64,000 bases of DNA from JAXMCK01 sp046349395 (lineage in GTDB: Bacteria > Pseudomonadota > Alphaproteobacteria > Geminicoccales > Geminicoccaceae), in NCBI GenBank assembly GCA_046349395.1, contig JAXMCK010000008.1, positions 129,540 through 193,539 of the forward strand, read 5' to 3'. The stretch's first letter is position 1. Every line of letters starts with the position of its first letter. A program made the position numbers and the translations under genes. This document shows, piece by piece, positions 8,770 through 17,381 of this stretch. Under the pieces are notes generated by a model. That model did not search any database. It was not told the DNA's origin and was given only the letters and a program-made list of their open reading frames with translations.

Positions 8770-9978
8770 TCAGAGGCGGAACCGCGTGCAGCGGACGTAT
8801 TGCAGCGGAAACTCGTCCTCGCTCCACTCGTGGTAGGAGGCGAGGATGGTGCCGTCCGGCAGTTGCACCACGCTCGGATAGCCGATGTGCTGGTAGACGC
8901 CGGGGTTGGCCCAATCGATCGAGCCGCTGCCGTACTTGCCGCTCCAGGGGCTCATGCGCGAGGAGCCCGGGCGCTCGGCGGCGCTCTTGCCGGGCACACC
9001 GCCCTCGCGGATGACGAACTCGTTCTTGCGGTCCCAGGTGATGCCGTCGTCGGAGACGCAGCCGCGGACACCGTAGGGCGGGCGCCGATAGCCGTAGATC
9101 ATCAGGTAGCGGCCGTCCTGCAGCGCGATCATCTCGGACGGGTAGCCCCAGATGTTGGTCCATTTGGGCGGCGACCAGGAGAAGCCGTCATCGTCGGACA
9201 CGGTGACGACCATGTTCTTGGCGTCGCCCGACGGGTTCACGTGCGTGCGCATCGTGCAGACGAGGCGGCCGTCGGCGAGGCGGACCATCGCCGGCTCTTC
9301 ATAGTCGATGATCGAGGCCGGATCGTAGGCCAGCGTGGAATAGTACTCCCAATTGTCGCCGCCGTCGTCGGAGCGCATCAGGGCCGAGCGGGTCGACTCT
9401 CCCTCGCCTTCCTCCTCGTAACCGTGGATGCGGCCGTAGAGGCCCATGAGGATGCTGCCGGAGGGCAGCTGCCAGCAGCCGAGGCGGCAGCCGCCGTGCT
9501 TCAGCGGACGGACATTGACCGGGATCGGCTCGGACCAGGTGCGGCCGCGGTCGGTCGACTTCACGACATAGGTGCCGAGCCAGGCCTGCAGCTTGTAGGC
9601 CCAGGTCCAGTCGCCCCAGGCACTGCTGGTCGGGTTGGCCGCCCAGGACACACCCTCGGGCTTCACGCCGCGCTTGAAGAAGCCGGTGATCGTCATGTTG
9701 ACGAGCCAGGTGCCGTCGGAAAGCTCGCAGAAGCCGCAGTCCCAGTTGCCGGTCTTGTCAGACCAGGGGAGCACGATCTCGGGGGCCGACCAGGTGAGGC
9801 CGCCGTCGGCGGAGCGGCTCAGCAGTGTCTGGCCGCTGTCGTGGTGGTAGGGAAAGCGCTCCTCGTTGAACACCGCGATCACCTCGCCGCTCGCCACCAC
9901 GCGGGTGGCGATCTGGTTCACGCAATGCTCGCCATGCCTGAAGATGTCGTGGTGGGTGACGTCCTTGATCTCGACCAC
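8770..9978 (-). CDS. BNR-repeat (sialidase-fold) protein, copy 2
   Basis: About 402 residues, again with Asp-box blades (SADGGLTW, STDRGRTW, SDDGGDNW, SDDDGFSW, SDDGITW). It shares fold but only modest sequence with the downstream copy, so this is a diverged pair rather than a recent duplication. No export signal. The start is uncertain: GTG at 9978 begins the conserved part, while an upstream TTG at 10011 would add 11 residues. It diverges from a sugar ABC importer, which suggests that the two BNR proteins act on the imported compound inside the cell. Confidence 0.72.
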   Translation of the reverse strand: MVEIKDVTHHDIFRHGEHCVNQIATRVVASGEVIAVFNEERFPYHHDSGQTLLSRSADGGLTWSAPEIVLPWSDKTGNWDCGFCELSDGTWLVNMTITGFFKRGVKPEGVSWAANPTSSAWGDWTWAYKLQAWLGTYVVKSTDRGRTWSEPIPVNVRPLKHGGCRLGCWQLPSGSILMGLYGRIHGYEEEGEGESTRSALMRSDDGGDNWEYYSTLAYDPASIIDYEEPAMVRLADGRLVCTMRTHVNPSGDAKNMVVTVSDDDGFSWSPPKWTNIWGYPSEMIALQDGRYLMIYGYRRPPYGVRGCVSDDGITWDRKNEFVIREGGVPGKSAAERPGSSRMSPWSGKYGSGSIDWANPGVYQHIGYPSVVQLPDGTILASYHEWSEDEFPLQYVRCTRFRL

Positions 9979-10043
9979 GGCCCTGCCCCGCCCTGATGAC
10001 TGTCGCGGCAACTGATGCCATGTCGTCGGGCCCGCGAGTTGAC

Positions 10044-10056
10044 ATTGTACGACAAT
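10044..10056. promoter_or_regulatory. candidate operator ATTGT-ACG-ACAAT
   Basis: A 13-bp inverted repeat in the intergenic region between the divergent BNR operon and the importer operon. TACAAT within it also resembles a -10 hexamer on the minus strand. The form (T/A-rich half sites around 3 bases) is like GntR-family operators, but no regulator gene sits beside it. Confidence 0.4.
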
Positions 10057-10240
10057 AACTGAGCCCAGAGCGCCAGCGGACCAGCGATGCCCGCTCGGGC
10101 GCTTCGCCGTCTGAGGCCAAGTCCGTGTCGTCCAGCATCAAGTCGGGTGCGGCCGGCGATGGAATGATCCACATGGGACAAGCTCGACGATCATGCTCGC
10201 AACCGTCCGCCAGGACGGACGCCTTGGGGAGGGCAATCGC

Positions 10241-11557
10241 ATGACGACCCGTTGGAAGATGACGCGGCGCGCCTTCGCCGCCGGTGCGGCCACCGCCGCC
10301 GCCACGCCGTTCTGGCTCACGGGCCGGGCGCCGCACGCGCAGCAGCCGACCGAGATCCTGCACTGGTCCTGGCTCGCCGCGTCGGACGGCGAGGTCTGGG
10401 CCAAGATGATCGACGAGTTCAACGCCGCGCACAGCGGCAAGGGCGTCCAGATCAAGATGGAGCTGGTGCCCGAGGAGCAGTACGTCACCAAGGTCCTGGC
10501 GGCCGCCGTCACCGGCAAGGCGCCGGACTTCGGCTGGGGCACCGCAGGCGTCCGGGCCAAGATGGCGAAGGACGGGATCATCGTCCCGCTGGATGACCTC
10601 GCCAAGAAGTCCGGTCTCGATCTCGCCGACTTCAGCGAGTTCTCGATCCAGTCGGCCCGCTATCCGAAGTACGACAACGGCCTGTTCCAGATCCCGATGG
10701 ATCTGATGAGCCTGCAGCCCGAGGTGAACCTCGACCACGTCAAGGAGGCGGGGCTCGACCCGGACAAGTTCCCGACCGACGGCAAGAGCCTGCTCGACTG
10801 GGCCGAGGCGATGACCAAGCGCGACGGCGACAAGGTCGTGCGCTCGGGCATCATGATGACGGGCTCGGGCGTGCAGCCGACGGTGACCTGGGGCATCGTG
10901 TCGGCACAGATGGGCTTCGAGCGGGCGAATGCGGATCTCACGAAGGCCGCGATCAATCCCGAGGCCGGCATCGCCGCGATGAACTGGGTGCTCGACCTGT
11001 TCGACAAGTACAAGGTCAGCACGCGCGACGTGACCGACCGCTACAAGGCGTTCGGCACCGGCGAAGGCTCGATCTTCTGGACCGGTCCCTGGACGCTGAA
11101 CGGCTACGTCCAGCAGAAACTGAACTTCGCGACCTATCTGTTCCCGAACATCGGCGGCAAGCTGCTGACCTACTTCGAGCAGGGTGGCCTCGAGCTGTAC
11201 AAGCAGAAGGACGAGGGCCGCTACCAGGCGACGATGGACGCCGTGAAGTGGCTGTCGGACAACAGCTTCCTCTGGACGACCGTCGGCCGCGGCGCCTCGC
11301 CCCGGAAGTCGATCCTGGAGCGGCCGGACTACAAGACGGCGGGCCTGCCCTGGTCGGTGCGCGGGGCCTTCATCGAGGGCATGTCGTTCGCGAAGCTGGG
11401 CGAGATACCGGTGCTGGCCGGCCCCGACTTCACGATCTACTCGGGCGGCAACTTCCTGGCGAAGACGCTCGAAGGTGTCTGGAACGGTGCCAGCAAGCCC
11501 GAGGAGGCGATGGAGAAGATCGCCACCCAGTGGCAGAAGGGCCTCGACGCCGGCTGA
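10241..11557 (+). CDS. sugar ABC transporter substrate-binding protein (cluster 1)
   Basis: 438 residues of the family-1 (MalE/UgpB-like) extracellular binding proteins. The N-terminus TRRAFAAGAATAAA is a twin-arginine-type signal, so export may be folded through Tat. The mature part has the usual long alpha/beta lobes with a WTGPWTLNGY segment near residue 280. GGGGAGGG at 10226-10233 fixes the ATG at 10241. It is the first gene of SBP-permease-permease-aldehyde dehydrogenase; no ATPase follows. It probably binds an oligosaccharide or sugar derivative. Confidence 0.88.
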   Translation: MTTRWKMTRRAFAAGAATAAATPFWLTGRAPHAQQPTEILHWSWLAASDGEVWAKMIDEFNAAHSGKGVQIKMELVPEEQYVTKVLAAAVTGKAPDFGWGTAGVRAKMAKDGIIVPLDDLAKKSGLDLADFSEFSIQSARYPKYDNGLFQIPMDLMSLQPEVNLDHVKEAGLDPDKFPTDGKSLLDWAEAMTKRDGDKVVRSGIMMTGSGVQPTVTWGIVSAQMGFERANADLTKAAINPEAGIAAMNWVLDLFDKYKVSTRDVTDRYKAFGTGEGSIFWTGPWTLNGYVQQKLNFATYLFPNIGGKLLTYFEQGGLELYKQKDEGRYQATMDAVKWLSDNSFLWTTVGRGASPRKSILERPDYKTAGLPWSVRGAFIEGMSFAKLGEIPVLAGPDFTIYSGGNFLAKTLEGVWNGASKPEEAMEKIATQWQKGLDAG

Positions 11558-11567
11558 TCGGCCCGAC

Positions 11568-12467
11568 GTGGCGGCGGTCGCCGACTTCGGGACCATCGCT
11601 GGAGGTAGCCGGATCGACTGGACCGGCTACCTCTTCGTCGCCTTCTTCACGATCCCGTTCCTTCTGTTCAACGTCGCGCCGATCTTCTTCGGCTTCTACG
11701 TCGCGTTCACCGAATGGGGCATCGCCGGCGACCCCACCTGGATCGGCCTCGACAATTTCAAGGAAGCGCTGGCCGACGAGTGGGTCGCCAACGCCTTCAA
11801 GAACACGCTGCTCTACGCGCTCATCATCGTCCCGGGTGTGGTCGTCCTGGGCCTCGTCTTCGCGATCTTCGTCCATCAGCGCTGGCCGCTCTGCACACTG
11901 GCGCGAACGCTGTTCTTCACGCCCAATGTCGTCTCGGCGACGGTGATCGGGCTCATCTGGGTCTGGGTGCTGGACACGCAATACGGGGTGGTGAACGGCT
12001 ATCTCGGGATGGTCGGGATCGGCCCTATCCCCTGGCTGACCTCGCGCGAGTGGGCGCTGGTCGGAGTCTCGATCGCGTCGATCTGGTGGGACCTGGGGCT
12101 CGCCTTCGTCATTTTCCTGGCGGCCCTGCAGGACGTGCCAGAGGAATTGTACGAGGCGGCCTCGATCGACGGGGCCGGGCGGATGCGGCAGCTGTGGCAC
12201 GTCACGCTGCCGCAAATGCGGCCCGCCATCAGCATGGTCGTCACGCTGCAACTGATCGCGTCCTTGCGCATCTTCAGCCAGGTCTACGTGATGACCAACG
12301 GGGCGCCGGCCGGGGCCTCGCAGTCGGTCATCCACTATGTCTACCAGACGGCGATCGTGCAGACCCGTCTGGGCTACGCCTCGGCCGTGGCGATCCTGCT
12401 CTTCGGCGTCATCCTGGTCGTCACCATCCTGCAGCGGGTGCTGCTGCGGGAGCAGGCCCGTGGCTGA
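11568..12467 (+). CDS. sugar ABC transporter permease, MalF type (cluster 1)
   Basis: 299 residues, about six transmembrane helices. The EAA cytoplasmic loop reads EELYEAASIDGAGRMRQLWH, the contact site for the ATPase. The start is a GTG at 11568, ten bases after the SBP stop; the longer frame upstream overlaps the SBP gene and lacks a hydrophobic pattern. It pairs with the following permease. Confidence 0.88.
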   Translation: MAAVADFGTIAGGSRIDWTGYLFVAFFTIPFLLFNVAPIFFGFYVAFTEWGIAGDPTWIGLDNFKEALADEWVANAFKNTLLYALIIVPGVVVLGLVFAIFVHQRWPLCTLARTLFFTPNVVSATVIGLIWVWVLDTQYGVVNGYLGMVGIGPIPWLTSREWALVGVSIASIWWDLGLAFVIFLAALQDVPEELYEAASIDGAGRMRQLWHVTLPQMRPAISMVVTLQLIASLRIFSQVYVMTNGAPAGASQSVIHYVYQTAIVQTRLGYASAVAILLFGVILVVTILQRVLLREQARG

Positions 12468-13329
12468 GGCGGGGCTCTCGAAGCGCATTCCCGGCACACG
12501 ACTCGCTGTTCGCGACGTGCCGCTCTGGGCGGCGGGGATGATCGCAGCGCTGCTCTGGGCGGCCCCCTTCATCTGGATGGTCAGCACCTCGTTCAAGCCG
12601 TCGAACCAGGTGATGACGAAGGATATCGAGTGGATTCCGCGCGAGGTGACGCTCGCGAATTACGAGAAGGTGTTCGACTACCCGATCTTGACCTGGGCCA
12701 TGAACAGCCTGATCCAGGCCACCGTCTCGACCTTCTGCTGCGTGCTGTTCGGGGCGATGGCGGGCTATGCGCTGGCGCGGCTGCGCTTTCCGGGGCGCGA
12801 CGCGCTGTTCATGCTGTTCCTCGCCGCCCTGATGGTGCCGGCCGACATCACGGTGGTGCCGCTGCTGCTGGCCTTCATCAAGATCGGCTGGGCCAGCAGC
12901 TATCAGGCGCTGATCCTGCCGATGATCGGCAATGTACTGTCGGTCTATCTCTTCCGGCAGTTCTATCTGGGCTTCCCGCGCGAGTTGGAAGAAGCGGCGA
13001 TCGTCGATGGGGCCACACGGCTCGGCATCTTCTTCAGGATCGCGCTGCCGCTGGCGCGGGCACCGCTGTTGGCGGCGACGGTCATCATCTTCACGCTCAA
13101 CTGGAACAACTTCCTCTGGCCGCTGCTCGTCACCTTCGACGAGGACATGAAGACGATGCCGGTCGGAATCGCGGCCTTCGCACCCGTGGTGGGCTCGCAT
13201 ACGCAACTCGAAGGCTATTCGGTGGCGATGGCGGCCGTGACGCTGCTCTGCATCCCGAGCGTGCTCCTCTTCCTCATCCTGCAGCGCTACTTCATCCAGG
13301 GCATTCGGGCCGGCGGGCTCAAGGCCTGA
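12460..13329 (+). CDS. sugar ABC transporter permease, MalG type (cluster 1)
   Basis: 289 residues with six predicted helices and the EAA motif RELEEAAIVDGATRLGIFF. GTG at 12460 overlaps the previous stop (GTGGCTGA), which fixes the start and implies coupled translation. It ends with FIQGIRAGGLKA, the usual MalG-type C-terminus. No ATPase gene follows; the MalK-like ATPase encoded at 40.0 kb may serve this importer. Confidence 0.9.
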   Translation: MAEAGLSKRIPGTRLAVRDVPLWAAGMIAALLWAAPFIWMVSTSFKPSNQVMTKDIEWIPREVTLANYEKVFDYPILTWAMNSLIQATVSTFCCVLFGAMAGYALARLRFPGRDALFMLFLAALMVPADITVVPLLLAFIKIGWASSYQALILPMIGNVLSVYLFRQFYLGFPRELEEAAIVDGATRLGIFFRIALPLARAPLLAATVIIFTLNWNNFLWPLLVTFDEDMKTMPVGIAAFAPVVGSHTQLEGYSVAMAAVTLLCIPSVLLFLILQRYFIQGIRAGGLKA

Positions 13330-13351
13330 CGCATCGTTCTCGGGGGACCCC

Positions 13352-14776
13352 ATGCAGACCGATCTGATCATCGCCGGGCGTGCGGTGCCGGCCGTCTCGG
13401 GCCGACGCTTCACGACGTTCGACCCGTCTTTCGAGACGCCGATCGCCGAGGTGGCGCGGGGCGGGGCTGCGGACGTGGATGCGGCGGTGCGGTCGGCGCA
13501 CGAGGCGCTCCACGGAGCCTGGGCGAAGGTTACGCCGGCCCAGCGGGGGCGACTCCTACTCCGGCTGGCGGACCTCGTGTTGGCCAACAAGGAGGAACTG
13601 GCGGCCCTCGAGACGGCGGATGTCGGCAAGCCGCTGAAGGAATCGCGCGGCGACGTCGACGGGGTGGTGTCGACGTTGATCTACAATGCCGGGGCGGCGG
13701 ACAAGATGGAGGGGACGACGATCCCGTTGGGCCCGGACGTCGTCGACTTCACGCTGCTGGAGCCCTTGGGCGTCACCGCGCACATCGTGCCCTGGAACTA
13801 CCCGCTGGGCATGGCGGCACGGTCCGTGGCCCCTGCCCTTGCCGCCGGCTGCACGGCGGTGCTGAAGCCGGCCGAGCAATCGCCACTCTCGGCCCTGCGC
13901 TTCGCCGAGCTGGCGCTCGAGGCTGGAATACCGGCGGGCGTGCTGAACGTGGTCACGGGCTATGGCGAGGAGGCCGGCGCGCCGCTCGTCCAACATCCGC
14001 TCGTACGCGGGGTGACCTTCACGGGCTCGGTGCCGACGGGCCGTGCGATCATGGCGATGGCGGCGGCACGGACCATCCCGGTCGTGCTGGAGCTGGGCGG
14101 CAAGAACGCGGTCCTCGTCTTCGCCGATGCCGATCTCCGCCGCCTGGCCGAGGACCTGGCCGACGCCGCCTTCGGCAATTCCGGGCAGATCTGCTCCTCG
14201 GCGTCGAAGATCCTGGTGGAGGAGAGCATCGCCGAGCGGGCCGTGGAGCTGATCCGTGACAGGGCGGCACGGATCACCGTCGGGCCCGGCAAGGAGGACC
14301 GCGACCTCGGCCCCGTCGTCTCCGACGAGCAGCATGCGAAGGTCATGGGCTATATCGAAGGAGCGAAGGACGCGTCGCGCCTCGTCCTCGGGGGGCGCCG
14401 GCCGGCCGGGCTGGAGAAGGGATGGTTCGTGGCACCCACGATCTTCGACCGCGTGCCGGCGGAGAGCCGGATCGCGCGCGAGGAGGTGTTCGGGCCGGTG
14501 CTCACGGTGACCAGCTTCCGCAACGAGGAGCAGGCGCTGGCGATCGCGAACGGCACGGGGTACGGCCTTGCGGCCGGCGTCTACACCCAGGACATCTCGC
14601 GCGCCCTGCGGGTGACGAAGGCGCTGGAAGCCGGGACGGTCTGGGTGAACGGCTGGTTCATCGGCGGCCAGCAGGCGCCGACCGGCGGGATCAAGGACAG
14701 CGGCATCGGCCGCGAGCGGGGCCTGCCCGGCGTGCGCAATTACCTGCAGATCAAGAATGTGGGCATCCGGCTGTAA
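13352..14776 (+). CDS. NAD(P)-dependent aldehyde dehydrogenase
   Basis: 474 residues, full length for the ALDH superfamily. VPWNYPLGM is the cofactor-binding N-W/Y segment, FTGSVPTG the Rossmann turn, LELGGKN carries the general-base glutamate, and NSGQICSS the catalytic cysteine. EVFGPV is the late NAD-binding motif. It oxidises an aldehyde to the acid in the cytoplasm. Its position 22 bases after the permease suggests it processes an aldehyde from the imported substrate. The ATG follows TCGGGGGA. The betaine aldehyde dehydrogenase-like group is possible but not proven. Confidence 0.9.
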   Translation: MQTDLIIAGRAVPAVSGRRFTTFDPSFETPIAEVARGGAADVDAAVRSAHEALHGAWAKVTPAQRGRLLLRLADLVLANKEELAALETADVGKPLKESRGDVDGVVSTLIYNAGAADKMEGTTIPLGPDVVDFTLLEPLGVTAHIVPWNYPLGMAARSVAPALAAGCTAVLKPAEQSPLSALRFAELALEAGIPAGVLNVVTGYGEEAGAPLVQHPLVRGVTFTGSVPTGRAIMAMAAARTIPVVLELGGKNAVLVFADADLRRLAEDLADAAFGNSGQICSSASKILVEESIAERAVELIRDRAARITVGPGKEDRDLGPVVSDEQHAKVMGYIEGAKDASRLVLGGRRPAGLEKGWFVAPTIFDRVPAESRIAREEVFGPVLTVTSFRNEEQALAIANGTGYGLAAGVYTQDISRALRVTKALEAGTVWVNGWFIGGQQAPTGGIKDSGIGRERGLPGVRNYLQIKNVGIRL

Positions 14777-14873
14777 GCGGTTGCGGGTGGGCTTAACGCC
14801 TTCTACAGCTTCTTCCCGTACTCAGGGTGGCGATGGCGACAGACCATCGAACGAGAAGAAGGCGGAACAAGCG

Positions 14874-15143
14874 ATGGTGAGACTGTTCGTTCGGCACACA
14901 GTCGGCGACTATGCGGCGTGGCGGAAGGTCTACGATGCGTTCGACGCGACGCGGCGGCCGATGGGCGTCACGGCGCAGGCGGTCTATCGCAGCGTGGAGA
15001 ACGGCAACGACGTGACGATCACGCACGACTTCGCCGCCCGCGCCCAGGCGGAGGCCTTCCTCGGCTCGAGCGAGTTGCGCTCGGCGATGGCGAATGCGGG
15101 CGTGCAGGGTGCGCCCACGGTGTGGATCGTCGAGCCGGTCTGA
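14874..15143 (+). CDS. small ABM-superfamily-like protein
   Basis: 89 residues, a single ferredoxin-like alpha/beta domain similar to antibiotic-biosynthesis-monooxygenase and cyclase-like small proteins (MVRLFVRHTVGDYAAW, then AFLGSSELRSAM). No catalytic residues can be pointed to. The ATG at 14874 follows GAAGAAGGCGGA. The next gene begins shortly after its stop. Function unknown. Confidence 0.7.
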   Translation: MVRLFVRHTVGDYAAWRKVYDAFDATRRPMGVTAQAVYRSVENGNDVTITHDFAARAQAEAFLGSSELRSAMANAGVQGAPTVWIVEPV

Positions 15144-15163
15144 AGCACAAGGCGCGACGGGGC

Positions 15164-16015
15164 TTGTCGGCGGCCTGGAGCGTCGGTCGCATCGTCGCGG
15201 CGAGCTTCGCATTGCTTTCGTGCACGACGCCGCCGCCGCCGGCAGCGCCTGCGATCGATCAGGCGTACTATACGCAGGTGACACCGGAGCGGGTGCGCGG
15301 CCAGACCGCGATCCCCGTCTATGGCTACAGGGTCGTGCGGACCTACCCGCACGACGCCTCCTCCTACACGGAGGGCCTCGTGATGAGCGACGGGCTGCTC
15401 TACGAAGGAACGGGTCTCTACGGCCGCTCGAAGCTGCGCAAGCTGGAACTGCAGTCGGGCCGTGTGATCGAGGAACTGGACCTCGCGCCGAAGTATTTCG
15501 GCGAGGGTGTCACGGTCCTGGGCGACAAGGTCTTTCAGCTCACCTATCTGTCGAACGACGGGTTCGTCTACGACAAAGCGACCTTCGCCAAGCGCCGCGA
15601 CTTCCACTATGCCGACCAGGGCTGGGGCCTGACCACGGACGGCCACGACCTGATCCGCAGCAACGGCTCGGCGGCGATCCAGTTCGTCGACCCGGCGACC
15701 CTGGAGCCGAAGCGCTACGTCATCGTGTCGGACAATACCGGTCCCGTCGGCTTCCTGAACGAGCTCGAATATGTCGACGGCTCGATCTACGCCAATGTCT
15801 GGCAGACCCACTTCATCGTCCGCATCGATCCGAGCGACGGCAAGATCACGGGCTGGATCGACCTCACCGGCATCAATCCCGATCCTGCCGTTCTGAAGTA
15901 TCCGGACGTCCTGAACGGCATCGCCTACAAGAGCGATACGGACCACCTGCTGGTCACGGGCAAGCGATGGCCGTCGATCTTCGAGATCGAGATGGTGCCG
16001 TCGCCAGAAAGCTGA
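15164..16015 (+). CDS. glutaminyl-peptide cyclotransferase, lipoprotein
   Basis: About 283 residues of the plant/bacterial-type glutamine cyclotransferase family, a five-bladed propeller that turns N-terminal Gln into pyroglutamate. The family signature appears as YTEGLVM and EGTGLYGRS. The N-terminus (RIVAASFALLSC) has a lipobox, so it is probably anchored in the periplasm. The start is not certain: TTG 15164 gives a normal signal peptide, whereas GTG 15122 overlaps the preceding gene. A hairpin follows the stop. Confidence 0.82.
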   Translation: MSAAWSVGRIVAASFALLSCTTPPPPAAPAIDQAYYTQVTPERVRGQTAIPVYGYRVVRTYPHDASSYTEGLVMSDGLLYEGTGLYGRSKLRKLELQSGRVIEELDLAPKYFGEGVTVLGDKVFQLTYLSNDGFVYDKATFAKRRDFHYADQGWGLTTDGHDLIRSNGSAAIQFVDPATLEPKRYVIVSDNTGPVGFLNELEYVDGSIYANVWQTHFIVRIDPSDGKITGWIDLTGINPDPAVLKYPDVLNGIAYKSDTDHLLVTGKRWPSIFEIEMVPSPES

Positions 16016-16016
16016 C

Positions 16017-16030
16017 GCGCCCAGGGGCGC
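16017..16030. terminator. short hairpin after the cyclotransferase gene
   Basis: GCGCCC-AG-GGGCGC immediately after the stop codon at 16015, followed by CTTCGG. It is a weak candidate terminator, since no T tract follows. Confidence 0.35.
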
Positions 16031-16447
16031 TTCGGACGGCGCGCCTGCATATTATTAGGATGATCAAGTCTCAATGGTGCTTCGCCTGACCAGCCACTTC
16101 CTTTATTGACCCGCCAGGATCTTAGTCAGCCGAGCGGCTGGCCCACAACTCTTCGCAGACCTGCTCTTCCGCTCCTTCGGCGCTTCAGCTTAGCTACGAG
16201 ATTGCCTATGCCGCAACGCCGCGAGGTTGTGTCCTTGGGCGTGGTGTAGCTGATTGGTATCGAAGTCGCTGGCGAGCGAGCGGCTTCGCGGTGGTCACCG
16301 ATGGTGCCGGTAGGATCGGGTTGCGACACCAACCTGACCGAGTGACCACCGATGACCGACGAGATGATGAGCCTGCGGGCGTTGATCGAGAAGACACCCG
16401 ACGCGGATCTGCTGCGCGAGATGATCGGCTTTGCCGCCCAGCGCCTG

Positions 16448-16509
16448 CCTCCCGGGCCTGCTGGCCCGGGCTCCTCTGGAGACGGCCTTGCCCGCTCCTG
16501 CGGGCAAGG
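16448..16509 (+). repeat. three-hairpin structured insert 1
   Basis: A 62-nt foreign segment inside the transposase gene, between codon CTG and GAGTTGGAG. It is CCT, then stem CCCGGGCC/loop TGCT/GGCCCGGG, stem CTCC/TCT/GGAG, spacer ACGG, and stem CCTTGCCCGC/TCCT/GCGGGCAAGG. All stems pair perfectly. It shifts the reading frame. The same architecture, with different stems, recurs at 17323-17381. Confidence 0.85.
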
Positions 16510-17322
16510 GAGTTGGAGGTCGGCGAGCTGGCCGGTGCGGCCTATGGCGAGAAGAGCGCCGAGCGGCTGGCCCAGCGGAACGGGTACCGAGACCGGGTTT
16601 GGGAGACCCGCGCCGGTACCGTCGAGCTCCGCATCCCTAAGCTCAGGCGAGGGACCTATTTCCCCGCTTTCCTCGAGCCCCGACGCATGGCGGAGAAGGC
16701 GCTCACCGCGGTCATTCAGGAGGCCTACATCCAAGGTGTTTCGACCCGTTCGGTCGACGATTTGGTCAAGGCGATGGGAATGACCGGCATCTCCAAGAGC
16801 CAGGTGAGCCGGCTCTGCGAGGAGATCGACGGTCGGGTGCAGGCGTTCCTCGACCGTCCGATCGATGGCGACTGGCCCTATCTCTGGCTCGACGCGACCT
16901 ACGTGAAGGTTCGCCAGAACGGCCGAGTGGTCTCGGTGGCGGTGATCGTCGCGGTCGGCGTCAACAGCGACGGCCGCCGCGAAGTGCTGGGCATGGACAT
17001 CGGCCCGTCCGAGGCGGAGACTTTCTGGACGGCCTTCCTGCGCAAGCTCGCCCGACGCGGCCTGCGCGGCGTCAAGCTGGTGATCTCCGACGCCCACGAG
17101 GGCATCAAGGCGGCCGCCGCCAAGGTCCTGTGCGCCACTTGGCAGCGCTGCCGCGTGCACTTCCTCCGCAACGCCTTGGCGCACGCCGGCAGGAGCGGTC
17201 GTCGCGTGGTCGCCGCCTTCATCGCGACCGCTTTCGCCCAGGAGGACGCGGAAGCCGCCAGAAGCCAGTGGCGCAAGATGGCCGACCAGTTGCGCCCGAC
17301 ACTGCCCAAACTCGCCGCCCTG

Positions 17323-17381
17323 CCTCGCCGGCGCGAGCGCCGGCGTCCCTGCGGGACCGGATCGACAGCTTTGCTGTCGAT
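17323..17381 (+). repeat. three-hairpin structured insert 2
   Basis: A 59-nt segment: CCT, stem CGCCGGCG/loop CGAG/CGCCGGCG, stem TCCC/TGC/GGGA, spacer CCGG, and stem ATCGACAGC/TTT/GCTGTCGAT. Stem and loop sizes match insert 1 (8-4-8, 4-3-4, 4-nt spacer ending CGG, long third stem), but the stem sequences are unrelated. It keeps frame, adding 19 codons (net 57 nt) between CTG and ATGGACGAG. Confidence 0.85.

Noticed and set aside
7647..9978. Naming the BNR genes as true sialidases (nanH)
   Set aside because: Asp-boxes show the fold only; no export signal or verified arginine triad supports sialidase activity.
10039..10044. TTGACA as a -35 for the sugar importer operon
   Set aside because: No acceptable -10 hexamer follows at 16-18 bp.
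9758..11596. 612-residue minus-strand frame
   Set aside because: Antisense to a clear substrate-binding-protein gene; shadow composition.
16448..16509. The transposase frameshift as a simple sequencing error
   Set aside because: The break coincides with a 62-nt insert with three perfect hairpins, matched in plan by a second one, which an indel error cannot produce.
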